Numbered from the stretch's first letter, positions 18,762 through 25,860 are shown. The stretch is DNA of 64,000 nt from Marinobacterium iners (GCF_017310015.1 NZ_CP022297.1:2852001-2916000), one strand, 5' to 3'. The notes: a model not told the origin generated them from the sequence alone. Numbers and translations: made by a program.

Positions 18762-18884
18762 TCAGAATAGAATATATCCGTTGTTATCTGTGCGCGAGCC
18801 GAATAGTTTGACCTCAGCGTCTGCGCCGAAGATGGCGCTAACGGCGGATTTGATGGCATGTATGGCGTGTGGGGTCAGGCGCAT
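18762..18884 (-). pseudogene. Truncated MNT-type nucleotidyltransferase, N-terminal 40 codons
   Basis: A 40-codon frame starts MRLTPHAIHAIKSAV and ends LFGSRTDNNGYILF before a stop at 18762. It aligns with the N-terminus of the intact nucleotidyltransferase at 19924-20226 (MRLTPKQQQIIV, then LFGSRVDDNARGGD). It stops just before the conserved GGDIDLY catalytic segment, so it cannot be active. It is a third relic of the same gene family within 3 kb. Confidence 0.65.
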
Positions 18885-18892
18885 GGGTCAGA

Positions 18893-19144
18893 CTAGGCCA
18901 CCTTTTTTGCGTGTGTGTACTCATACAACCTGGCTGGTGACAGTTCCAAGCCATTTGGCCAGCACAAGGCGCCGCAGTCGATAAACAGTCTCTGTGCGTA
19001 GGCTGTATCGCACAGTGGCTGCAGCAGCGGCCCTTCATGCTCCGACAGGTACTTCTGGAGATCGAAAACAGCCGTTGTGCCATCAGAGAACTCAAGTGTA
19101 ATCGATGATTGACTTGTGTAATGGACATTGAGAATTTTAATCAT
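18893..19144 (-). CDS. DUF2442 family protein
   Basis: An 83-aa protein starting at the ATG at 19144 (MIKILNVHYTSQSSITLEFS). The pattern of DGTTAVFDLQKYL and ALCWPNGLELSPARLYE is typical of DUF2442, whose members are small and often paired with DUF4160 proteins. It overlaps the DUF4160 gene by 8 nt, so the two are coupled. The pair is often described as toxin-antitoxin-like; no biochemical role is established that I can rely on. It lies in the debris-rich part of the RfaH-controlled transcript. Confidence 0.75.
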   Translation of the reverse strand: MIKILNVHYTSQSSITLEFSDGTTAVFDLQKYLSEHEGPLLQPLCDTAYAQRLFIDCGALCWPNGLELSPARLYEYTHAKKVA

Positions 19145-19403
19145 GATCCGCACCTCTGATGCGTTCAAGAGGTTCAAAGTGCTGTGCCTTTTCCCAATTC
19201 AAGAGCAATTCCTGCTGATGGTTCATGCACCATTCCTTGACTATAGCAGCAACTTTGTTCGGTAACTTACCCTGCTGCACCTCACCCGTATGTATAGCGA
19301 CCAGCGCCTCATAGCCTTGGTATTCAACATGAATATGAGGTGGTGGATGATCATCGTGCCACATTCGCACTACGATCCCGAAAAAGACTGAGAGTATCGG
19401 CAT
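19137..19403 (-). CDS. DUF4160 family protein
   Basis: An 88-aa protein with the DUF4160 hallmark MWHDDHPPPHIHVEYQGYEA near the N-terminus and NKVAAIVKEWCMNHQQEL in the helical C-terminal half. The His-rich HHPPPHIH-like segment is diagnostic. It is encoded upstream of and overlapping DUF2442, the normal order for this pair. Function is unknown; a toxin-antitoxin-like module is the usual suggestion. Confidence 0.8.
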   Translation of the reverse strand: MPILSVFFGIVVRMWHDDHPPPHIHVEYQGYEALVAIHTGEVQQGKLPNKVAAIVKEWCMNHQQELLLNWEKAQHFEPLERIRGADHD

Positions 19404-19459
19404 TCCGTTGCCTCCGTATCAAGTCCTGAATTCAGTACCCGAAACTGGGTCAGTAAAAT

Positions 19460-19927
19460 TTACTGCTGGTAACGCTCAGCAAAATCACTGACACCCTTCA
19501 GGATGACCAACATCCGCTCACTGAGGCCGAAAGCTTTATTCAACAGGCTGGCCTGTATGTCGGAGTCTTCGGGATAATCATGCGCAAACTGGTTACGCAT
19601 TTCTCGCAGTTGCAGCCATTCGTTGGCGGACTCTATGGCGCCGATTTTTTCGAGCCGATTCAGCTTGTCAATGAATGCACTTAGCTCGCCCTGCTCTTGG
19701 GTCAGATCCAGTACCGCAGGTAACAGTTTGGCGCCCATGGCATCCTGTAGCTTGGAGAAGCGCACGATAAACTGGTCAAAGATGGCCAGTTCCAATGGTG
19801 TCAGTTGTGCCAGCTTTGCCGGTGTCAGCAGGAAATGGGGCTTGAGCTCGGCCATGGCCCAATTCAAGCGCTCTGCATGGGTATTGCAGATGTCGAGTGC
19901 ACCTTTATAGGCGATATCGGCTTTCAC
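19460..19927 (-). CDS. HepT-like HEPN-domain protein (partner of MntA-type nucleotidyltransferase)
   Basis: A 155-aa all-helical protein. The segment QLREMRNQFAHDYPED (about residues 106-121) has the HEPN R-x4-H motif with the following Tyr, as in HepT ribonuclease toxins. It overlaps the upstream nucleotidyltransferase stop as ATGA. In characterised MntA/HepT systems the nucleotidyltransferase modifies HepT at this motif and silences it. The intact motif suggests this copy can be active. Confidence 0.72.
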   Translation of the reverse strand: MKADIAYKGALDICNTHAERLNWAMAELKPHFLLTPAKLAQLTPLELAIFDQFIVRFSKLQDAMGAKLLPAVLDLTQEQGELSAFIDKLNRLEKIGAIESANEWLQLREMRNQFAHDYPEDSDIQASLLNKAFGLSERMLVILKGVSDFAERYQQ

Positions 19928-20226
19928 AAGGCGACTCCTGTTTCCTGTGCCACACGGTAGATCGGCAGGCTGGTACTGTGATGGCGGTTGATGACCAGGT
20001 CGATTTTCTGTTCACCCAAAAGTGTATGCAGTTCAGCCATGGCATTGAGCCTGGCATCGACCAGTTGGTCTACGTCAGTCAGTCCCGGCTCGATGTAGAG
20101 ATCGATGTCACCACCGCGGGCGTTGTCATCCACACGCGACCCAAACAGCAGAATGCGGCTGCTCTGTCCAAAGTAACGGCGCAGGGTGGTGACGATGATC
20201 TGTTGCTGTTTTGGGGTCAGGCGCAT
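19924..20226 (-). CDS. MntA-like minimal nucleotidyltransferase
   Basis: A 100-aa minimal nucleotidyltransferase. It has LFGSRVDDNARGGDIDLYIE, the G-S-x(9)-D-x-D metal-binding signature of the polymerase beta superfamily, and IDLVINR near residue 75 supplying the third acidic residue. It is the antitoxin-type member of an MntA/HepT pair with the overlapping downstream gene. Its first 55 codons are repeated almost exactly at 20851-21015, showing local duplication. Confidence 0.78.
   Translation of the reverse strand: MRLTPKQQQIIVTTLRRYFGQSSRILLFGSRVDDNARGGDIDLYIEPGLTDVDQLVDARLNAMAELHTLLGEQKIDLVINRHHSTSLPIYRVAQETGVAL
20062..20226 (-). repeat. Direct repeat, copy A (nucleotidyltransferase 5' end)
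   Basis: About 165 bp covering the first 55 codons of the nucleotidyltransferase are repeated at 20851-21015 with roughly ten base differences, in the same orientation. Such a repeat could arise by duplication followed by loss of the rest of one copy. Confidence 0.8.
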
Positions 20227-20271
20227 AGGTGAGGGCTGCCAGCTTCAAACTCTACTGCATACATGTTTTTT

Positions 20272-20457
20272 TCACTTGCCAGCGTGTGTTTCTGCTGCAG
20301 GGGCATCATCTCCTTTGAAAACGATACGGCCGTTTTCATCGGTCACATAGTAGTGACCAAGCTTGCGTTTTTTCTCTAACTCTTCTTGTACGGCATGTGC
20401 CAAACTGGCCAACAGTGTGGATGACGAGCAGGGCTGTGGCTGCTGTGTTGTACTCAT
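20272..20457 (-). CDS. Small hypothetical protein, probable former partner of the zeta-toxin remnant
   Basis: A 61-aa protein (MSTTQQPQPCSSSTLL, then AHAVQEELEKKRKLGHYYVT) with no family I recognise. Its ATG overlaps the stop of the zeta-like remnant as ATGA. The length, the charged helix and the coupling to a zeta-like kinase make it the likely small partner (antitoxin-like) of that module. The remnant is broken, so this gene may now be an orphan. Confidence 0.5.
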   Translation of the reverse strand: MSTTQQPQPCSSSTLLASLAHAVQEELEKKRKLGHYYVTDENGRIVFKGDDAPAAETHAGK

Positions 20458-20765
20458 TGGGTGGACCTCTTGGTTAGTTGATCCAGCATATCAGGATTGT
20501 GTACTACTCTGGTTTCACCGAAGTTTTCAAATACCAATTCCGGCTTATCCCGGTGGTTCATCATGCAGACACAATGATCGGCTTTCTGGCTATATTCCTG
20601 AAGCAGGTGTTTCAGACTCTTGGGGAACCGACGCATCAGGTCTTCCCGTGGTATATCGTGACCACCATGCTTAACTCTTTCAGCAACACGCTGACGAGAC
20701 AATTCAACACTGGGCAGAGCCAAATATACCAGCTCTACATGCCAGCCTTTTTGATGCCGATACTT
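20454..20765 (-). pseudogene. Zeta-toxin-like kinase, C-terminal remnant
   Basis: The frame reads WHVELVYLALPSVELSRQRV, then VKHGGHDIPREDLMRRFPKS, then an NHRDKPELVFENFGE segment. This is the second half of zeta/PezT-like P-loop kinases. A stop codon (TGA at 20766-20768) lies immediately upstream and no Walker A is present, so the N-terminal nucleotide-binding half is lost. The upstream sequence belongs to unrelated fragments. It cannot be a working toxin. Confidence 0.75.
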
Positions 20766-20852
20766 TCAACATAGTTCCGGCCTGTTATAAGAAGCCCGCA
20801 GTACCACGTTGGATAGGCCCAGGTAGCCGGTGCCGGCGGTGGTGATGTTCAA
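20766..20852 (-). pseudogene. UDP-glucose dehydrogenase (ugd) N-terminal fragment
   Basis: A 28-codon frame reads LNITTAGTGYLGLSNVVLRA, matching the typical Ugd start (M-N-I-T-x-A-G-T-G-Y-x-G-L-S-N), then turns to unrelated sequence and stops at 20766. It sits exactly between the truncated nucleotidyltransferase and the zeta remnant. It marks a rearrangement joining three broken genes, and hints that a ugd gene once belonged to this polysaccharide locus. Confidence 0.6.
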
Positions 20853-21015
20853 GTTGGTCGGCATCAGTCAGTCCCGGCTCGATGTAGAGATCGATGTCAC
20901 CACCGCGGGCGTTGTCATCCACACGCGATCCCAACAGTAGAATGCGGCTGTTCTGGCCAAAGTAACGGCACAGTGTGGTGACGATGATCTGGTGCTGTTT
21001 TGGGGTCAGGCGCAT
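20851..21015 (-). pseudogene. Truncated nucleotidyltransferase, repeat copy B
   Basis: Fifty-five codons starting MRLTPKQHQIIVTTLCRYFG and including GSRVDDNARGGDIDLYIE match the start of the intact gene at 19924-20226. After DADQL the frame enters the ugd fragment and becomes nonsense, so the third acidic residue is missing. It is part of the direct repeat described at 20062-20226. Confidence 0.75.
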
Positions 21016-21049
21016 GGTTGTTTAAAATAGTTCGCTATGGATGCCAAGG

Positions 21050-21376
21050 CTACGACTTGGCCCTGGAGTAGACCTCCAGCCCTACTCGGTCTATGTGTGC
21101 CTTCAGTGACGGTTCTGCCAAGGTGTTGTAATCCAGCACATCGAACATGTAGGGCAACGGCAGCACTTCATTGAGCTGCTCAGCGAGGGTTGTGATGCTG
21201 TCATAGGTGACATCTGCGCCCTGCACGGCCAAGTCAACATCTGAACCTTTGCGATAATTGCCTTTTGCGCGAGAGCCAAACAATATCAGGTGCTCGATTT
21301 CTGGCTGACGTGCAGCTGCCTGGGTGATCATCTCAAAGTCGCGTGCCGTGAGGCCCGTTTGCTGCTCCAGGCTCAT
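21050..21376 (-). CDS. MntA-like nucleotidyltransferase, second pair
   Basis: A 108-aa MNT-domain protein. LFGSRAKGNYRKGSDVDLAV carries the G-S-x-D-x-D signature, and FDVLDYNTL (about residue 80) the third acidic position. It overlaps the HI0074-type gene upstream by ATGA. It is not closely similar to the 100-aa protein at 19924, so this is an independent nucleotidyltransferase/HEPN module. It is the third member of a chain of coupled genes beginning with the MBL protein. Confidence 0.82.
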   Translation of the reverse strand: MSLEQQTGLTARDFEMITQAAARQPEIEHLILFGSRAKGNYRKGSDVDLAVQGADVTYDSITTLAEQLNEVLPLPYMFDVLDYNTLAEPSLKAHIDRVGLEVYSRAKS

Positions 21377-21777
21377 GAGTTGATCATACCTGCGAACCGA
21401 TCACGCAATTGCACCAACAATGGGTAATAATCATCACGGATTTTCTGCTCGACGATGATGGCTGTTGCTTCGTTGTAGGTGTGCGTGGTCAGGTTGCGGT
21501 CTTCAAGCGCTTGCATCCAGCGGTGGCCATCTTCGATCAGTCCGTTCTGAAATGCCTGCTTAAGTGCTGAGCGCGGGCTGTTCACATCGAAGCCTTCTGC
21601 CTGTTGGTAGTCCTTCAGGAGCTTCCAGGCAAGTTCAAACGCCATCTCAAAAAACTGGATGATGCCAGCACGCTCAACAACGCTGGGCCGCTGAATGCGG
21701 ATGGCCTGCTCCAGTAGGGTGAAGGCGTTACAGTAGTGCTGGTAACGCTGATGCCAGCGAATGTCTTGTTCAGTCAT
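21373..21777 (-). CDS. HI0074-family HEPN protein (nucleotidyltransferase substrate-binding, HepT-like)
   Basis: A 134-aa helical protein matching the HI0074 family: RWHQRYQHYCNAFTLLEQAI at the start, FFEMAFELAWKLLKDYQQAEG, PRSALKQAFQNGLI, and LEDRNLTTHTYNEATA with R-x4-H. In HI0073/HI0074-type pairs it binds the nucleotidyltransferase; the R-x4-H also fits a HEPN ribonuclease. It overlaps the MBL gene upstream and the nucleotidyltransferase downstream by 4 nt each. Confidence 0.85.
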   Translation of the reverse strand: MTEQDIRWHQRYQHYCNAFTLLEQAIRIQRPSVVERAGIIQFFEMAFELAWKLLKDYQQAEGFDVNSPRSALKQAFQNGLIEDGHRWMQALEDRNLTTHTYNEATAIIVEQKIRDDYYPLLVQLRDRFAGMINS

Positions 21778-23132
21778 AGTGTAAATTCCGCATTGTTCAT
21801 GCCTGCCAGTACCAACGCTTCTTTCAACGCCTGCTTCGCACCCTTGTCCCCGTGCACCAGCCGAATCTCCCGCGGTTTATGCTTGATGCCCTTCACAAAA
21901 TTGACCAACCCCTGCTGATCGGCATGGGCAGAATAGCCGCCGATGGTTTCGACACGGGCGCGGATGGTGAAGCGCTCGTTGTCGAGTTCCACCCAGCCTC
22001 CTTGTGGGCCGTATTGCTGTATCACACGCCCCGGTGTGCCTTCAGCCTGGTAGCCCACAAACAATACATCGTGCCGTTCATCGCCCAACATCGCCTTGAG
22101 GTAGTTGACGATACGGCCAGCGTTGCACATTCCGCTGCCGGCAATAACGATGGCCGGGCGACCGGAACGAGACAGGTGGTGGACCATTTTCAAGTGTTCG
22201 TGGTGGCTGTCTACGGTCAGCAGTGTATCAAAGGCCAGTGGCTTGCGGCCCTGTTTCAGCCGAGCGTGAGCTTCATCATCCCAAAAGGGTTTCAATTCTC
22301 GATAGGCATCAGTGAATTTGGATGCCAATGGCGAGTCGAGGATGACCGGCAGTTCGTCATCACGCAACTCTTCCAGCTCGTATAACAGTTCCTGCGTACG
22401 GCCGATGCTGAAGGCCGGTACCAAAACGGTGCCGTTGTTGTGCAGTGCACGATAGATCGCGGCCTTGAGCCTGTGTTTACGTCTAGCGCGATTCTCGTGG
22501 TTGCGATCACCGTAGGTGCTTTCCATCACCAGAATGTCAGCACGATACGGCGGCCTGGGTGCTGGCAGCAATGGCGTGTGGCTAGCGCCCAGATCGCCGG
22601 AAAAGACGATGCGAGTGCCTGACTTGATACCAGGCTGGCTGATATTCACTTCCACATAGGCTGAGCCCAGGATATGGCCGGCGCGCTGCAGCCTGATCTG
22701 CACTGTGTGCTCAGGCGTATCGATCAGCGAGAACCACTGTTTGTAGGGAAGCGCCAGCGTACGCGATTCGATCTGCTTCAGGTAGCGCTTGACCAGCGAA
22801 CGGTCGCGACTGATACCCAGTTTGAACGCATCCTCCAGTACCAGTGGCAGCAGTTTGGCTGAAGGCTGTGAACAGATGATCGGCTCGTTAAAACCTGCTG
22901 CCAAAAGCCACGGAATGCGACCGACATGGTCGATATGCACATGAGTTGCAATCAGTGCCCTAACACTACTGATATCAAAATCGATGCGATGGCGGTCGCC
23001 GCTGTTGCCGTTACCGGCTTCACCACCCTGAAACAGACCACAATCAATCAGCAGGCTGTTGTTCTGGTCAATGTAAAGCTGGTGGCAAGAGCCGGTGACA
23101 CCATCGCGTGCACCGTGGTGGTCAATTCTCAT
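21774..23132 (-). CDS. Beta-CASP metallo-beta-lactamase-fold RNA-processing-type exonuclease (YSH1-like)
   Basis: A 452-aa protein. The MBL core has LLIDCGLFQGG, ATHVHIDHVGR (Zn ligands), GHILGSAYVEV and FSGDLGASHTPLLP. The beta-CASP part has MESTYGDRNHE, PAFSIGRTQELLYEL, IAGSGMCNAGRI, and a C-terminal GGYSAHADQQGL with the last His ligands. Bacterial members are predicted or shown RNases (KH-less CPSF type). The ATG at 23132 has an AAGGA ribosome site. The gene lies about 42 nt downstream of the ops element, making it the first gene of the RfaH-controlled transcript. It is coupled to HepT and MntA genes, an unusual partnership. Confidence 0.88.
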   Translation of the reverse strand: MRIDHHGARDGVTGSCHQLYIDQNNSLLIDCGLFQGGEAGNGNSGDRHRIDFDISSVRALIATHVHIDHVGRIPWLLAAGFNEPIICSQPSAKLLPLVLEDAFKLGISRDRSLVKRYLKQIESRTLALPYKQWFSLIDTPEHTVQIRLQRAGHILGSAYVEVNISQPGIKSGTRIVFSGDLGASHTPLLPAPRPPYRADILVMESTYGDRNHENRARRKHRLKAAIYRALHNNGTVLVPAFSIGRTQELLYELEELRDDELPVILDSPLASKFTDAYRELKPFWDDEAHARLKQGRKPLAFDTLLTVDSHHEHLKMVHHLSRSGRPAIVIAGSGMCNAGRIVNYLKAMLGDERHDVLFVGYQAEGTPGRVIQQYGPQGGWVELDNERFTIRARVETIGGYSAHADQQGLVNFVKGIKHKPREIRLVHGDKGAKQALKEALVLAGMNNAEFTL

Positions 23133-23173
23133 CGTTGGCAGATCCTTTTACCCTGAGGTGTTGGCGTTCAGAC

Positions 23174-23184
23174 ACGCTACCGCC
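23174..23184 (-). promoter_or_regulatory. RfaH ops element
   Basis: On the minus strand this reads GGCGGTAGCGT followed by GTC, an exact match to the core ops sequence that pauses RNA polymerase and recruits RfaH. It lies in the untranslated leader 42 nt before the first gene of the leftward operon. It sits in the loop between a GGTGTTG/CAACACC inverted repeat (23157-23163 and 23208-23214), so it may be exposed at the tip of a hairpin. rfaH is encoded divergently next door. Confidence 0.88.
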
Positions 23185-23236
23185 CGGAGGTCTGCTCGGG
23201 CAATCCTCAACACCCTGTCCTTGGTCATTATCGGTT

Positions 23237-23268
23237 TTGTACATTTTGAGCAAATGTACAAATGTACA
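23237..23268. promoter_or_regulatory. Palindromic operator-like site with three TGTACA hexamers
   Basis: A perfect 10-bp inverted repeat, TTGTACATTT and AAATGTACAA with a 5-nt spacer, covers 23237-23261. A third TGTACA follows at 23263-23268. It lies midway between rfaH and the leftward operon, where the promoters must be. On the minus strand a GATAAT hexamer about 5 nt beyond it could be a -10 box. It is likely a repressor or activator site; the regulator is unknown. Confidence 0.5.
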
Positions 23269-23394
23269 CGCCTGCAATCATACCCTTGCCTAATGCTAAT
23301 GCAATCAGCCAAGCTGACCCGCTTGTGCGCTGTATCAAGCCTGCGGCCGGTGGTACTTGTTGATAGAATAGGCCAGTTGCAGAAGGGACACCCA

Positions 23395-23886
23395 ATGTCA
23401 GATTTCAAATGGTATGTCATTCAGTCAAAGCCCGGCCAGGCCGCACGTGCGGCGCAAGAGTTGTCCAATCAGGGCTATGAAGTGTTTTGCCCGACCATCA
23501 AGGTGGAGCGCTTGCGACGGGGTGAACGGGTTGCGCGGGTTGAACCGCTGTTTCCCGGCTATCTGTTTATTGAGCTGTCAGAACTGACCAGCAACTGGCG
23601 GCCCATTCGTTCGACACGCGGTGTGGCACGCATGATTACGTTTGGGAACAAGCCCGCTGTGGTACCGGATGATGTTGTAGAGCACTTACGCGACCGCCTG
23701 CGGCAGGAATCTGAGCACCACACACTCAAACCACAACAGCCTGTACGCATCGAAGCAGGCCCGTTCAGTCATTTAAACGCTGTTTTTCTGGAATACGACG
23801 GCGAGAAGCGGGCATTTTTGTTGCTGGAGTTGCTCGGGCGCTGGCAGAAGCTGTCATTGCCCCTCAGCGCCATCAAGGCAGATTAG
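23395..23886 (+). CDS. rfaH: Transcription antitermination protein RfaH
   Basis: A 163-aa NusG paralogue. The ATG at 23395 has AGAAGGGA as ribosome site and starts MSDFKWYVIQSKPGQ. The NusG N-terminal domain shows EVFCPTIKVERLRRG, PLFPGYLFIEL and IRSTRGVARMITFGNKPAVV, the last being typical of RfaH. The C-terminal part has GPFSHLNAVFLEYDGEKRAF. RfaH binds RNA polymerase paused at ops sites and suppresses Rho-dependent polarity in long surface-polysaccharide operons. A perfect ops site lies about 210 bp away on the opposite strand. Convergent yaeQ follows 1 nt after the stop. Confidence 0.93.
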   Translation: MSDFKWYVIQSKPGQAARAAQELSNQGYEVFCPTIKVERLRRGERVARVEPLFPGYLFIELSELTSNWRPIRSTRGVARMITFGNKPAVVPDDVVEHLRDRLRQESEHHTLKPQQPVRIEAGPFSHLNAVFLEYDGEKRAFLLLELLGRWQKLSLPLSAIKAD

Positions 23887-23887
23887 C

Positions 23888-24430
23888 TCAGGGTAGCCAC
23901 TTTTCGGGGTCAATGGTGACCTCACCATGGTCACCACTGATCCAGACCTGCCCATCCTGAATAGTGCAATTCAGGTGCATACCGCGCTCAGCCAGTGCGG
24001 CGAGTGCGTCGCTCTGCTGTGGCGGAATACGCAGCACTTCAAGGTTATCAAAGCGCCCTACCTGCCCCTGTAACCCTGACCACCAGGGGTTCACCGCCTG
24101 GTCGGTTCCGTACACCAACAGCAGAACCTGCTTTGAGCGGTTACACGCCTTGCGAATACGCTTTTCACTGGGCAAACCGGTATCGATCCACAGTTCGATC
24201 TCGTCAGAGTAACTTTTCCGCCACAGGTCAGGCTCGTCATCAACACACAGGCCACGGGTAAACTCAAGCCGTTCATCAGCACGCAGCATGAACCCCAGCA
24301 GTCGCACCATCATGCGCAGGTCGGTTTCGGAGGGGTGCCGCGCCAGGGTGTGGCTGTAATCGGAATAGTGGTGCCGATCCATATCGGCAATCTGCAGGTG
24401 CACCCTGAATACGGTTGCGTTTTGAGCCAT
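23888..24430 (-). CDS. yaeQ: YaeQ family protein
   Basis: A 180-aa protein starting MAQNATVFRVHLQIADMDRH at the ATG at 24430. The motifs HPSETDLRMMVRLLGFML, DEPDLWRKSYSDEIELWIDT and RIRKACNRSKQVLLLVYG are diagnostic for YaeQ, whose fold is PD-(D/E)XK nuclease-like. It has been linked to RfaH function in enteric bacteria by suppressor data, and it lies here tail-to-tail with rfaH. That adjacency is of interest, but no direct role is shown by sequence. Confidence 0.92.
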   Translation of the reverse strand: MAQNATVFRVHLQIADMDRHHYSDYSHTLARHPSETDLRMMVRLLGFMLRADERLEFTRGLCVDDEPDLWRKSYSDEIELWIDTGLPSEKRIRKACNRSKQVLLLVYGTDQAVNPWWSGLQGQVGRFDNLEVLRIPPQQSDALAALAERGMHLNCTIQDGQVWISGDHGEVTIDPEKWLP

Positions 24431-24522
24431 GACTATCAATCCTTAACAAAGTGGCGACATTATAGCGCCCCTCGGCGTCAGCCGTTAACATACCGTAAAC
24501 CCTACGGATACAGGCTCCTGCC

Positions 24523-25860
24523 ATGAGTGACGACATCAGCCAGCACATAGACCAGATGATCCGCCACGATGACAACCCCGGCGGGCAGCCTCTGCCTGAG
24601 TCGTTTGAAGCGCTGGAACCGGATCAGATCGCGCTGCTGCTGGAATCACTGCCACTGGATGCACGTCAGCATGCCTGGGAGCATGTACCGGCAGAACTGC
24701 ATGCCGATGTACTGGTTGCCATGCGTGGCGAGGCACGCGAGAGCCTGCTGCATCACTTCGACAGCGCCACTCTGGATCAACTGATTTCGGACCTGGATGC
24801 CGAAACGCTGATAGAGCTGGCCGAGTCTCTGCCTGAAGAAGTAGTGGATATCGCGCTGGCGCGCATGGATGACAAACAGCGCACGCATTATGAACAGAGC
24901 GCCCGTTACGACGACAACGCCATTGGGCGCTATGTGGACCATGAACTGCTCATACTGCCGCACAACAGCCGCGTACGAGACGCTCAACGGCTGCTGCGGC
25001 GTGCGGTGCCGGCATATACCGAACACCTCTGGCTGGTAGACCGTACCGGCCGCTATACCGGTGCCGTTCCGATCACCGCCCTGTTCAGCGCGGCCTCACA
25101 CCTGCCGCTGACAGAGCTGTGCGATTCTGATCTGGAGCCACTTCAAGCCAAAACCGAGCTAAAAGAGGCCGCCGACCGCTTTGAACTGGCGGCCGTAGCC
25201 GCACTGCCGGTGGTGGGTGACAACGGCCTGCTGTTGGGTCGCATGCCGCAGCGCCTGAGCACAGAAATTCTTCATGAAACCTACGAAGCCCAGTTGATGG
25301 CTACAGCGGGCCTTAATGAGGAAGAAGACCTTTTTGCGCCGGTAATGCGCAGTTCACGCCGCCGCGCAACCTGGCTGGGCATCAACCTACTCACCGCCTT
25401 TCTGGCCTCCTGGACCATTGGCCTGTTTGAAGGCACGCTGGAGCAGATCGTGGCCCTGGCCGTCCTGATGCCTGTCGTGGCTTCAATGGGCGGCATCGCC
25501 GGCAGCCAGACGCTGACATTGATTATTCGCGGCCTGGCACTGGGGCAGATCACCACCGCCAACATGATGCCACTGCTGAAAAAGGAGCTCAGTGTAGGCG
25601 GCCTGAACGGTGTGCTTTGGGCACTGGTCATAGGGGTGGTGGCGTCGCTGTGGTTCAGCAGCGCCGCCATTGGTGTCGTCATTGCTCTGGCGATTGTAAT
25701 CAACATCGCCGCTGCCGCGCTCTCGGGTGTTCTGATCCCGGTGGTACTCGAACGCTTCAAGATCGACCCGGCCCTGTCAGGCTCGGTCATCCTGACCACC
25801 GTGACCGACGTGGTGGGATTTGTGGCTTTTTTGGGACTGGGAACGCTGTTGTTACTGTGA
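24523..25860 (+). CDS. mgtE: Magnesium transporter MgtE
   Basis: A 445-aa protein with the MgtE plan: an N domain of helical repeats (FEALEPDQIALLLESLPLDA, then VPAELHADVL), a CBS pair (HNSRVRDAQRLLRRAVP and AVAALPVVGDNGLLLGR), a plug helix, and five membrane segments from about residue 290. The transport core includes MPVVASMGGIAGSQTLTLII and ALSGSVILTTVTDVVGF, whose Asp binds Mg2+ in the pore. It imports Mg2+ (or Co2+) at the inner membrane and is gated by the cytosolic domains. It is divergent from yaeQ, with 92 bp between. Confidence 0.94.
   Translation: MSDDISQHIDQMIRHDDNPGGQPLPESFEALEPDQIALLLESLPLDARQHAWEHVPAELHADVLVAMRGEARESLLHHFDSATLDQLISDLDAETLIELAESLPEEVVDIALARMDDKQRTHYEQSARYDDNAIGRYVDHELLILPHNSRVRDAQRLLRRAVPAYTEHLWLVDRTGRYTGAVPITALFSAASHLPLTELCDSDLEPLQAKTELKEAADRFELAAVAALPVVGDNGLLLGRMPQRLSTEILHETYEAQLMATAGLNEEEDLFAPVMRSSRRRATWLGINLLTAFLASWTIGLFEGTLEQIVALAVLMPVVASMGGIAGSQTLTLIIRGLALGQITTANMMPLLKKELSVGGLNGVLWALVIGVVASLWFSSAAIGVVIALAIVINIAAAALSGVLIPVVLERFKIDPALSGSVILTTVTDVVGFVAFLGLGTLLLL

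Noticed and set aside
23095..23394. Upstream extension of the RfaH frame by 100 codons
   Set aside because: It runs through the ops leader and the MBL start region. RfaH proteins start at the WYVIQ segment, and the ATG at 23395 has a good ribosome site.
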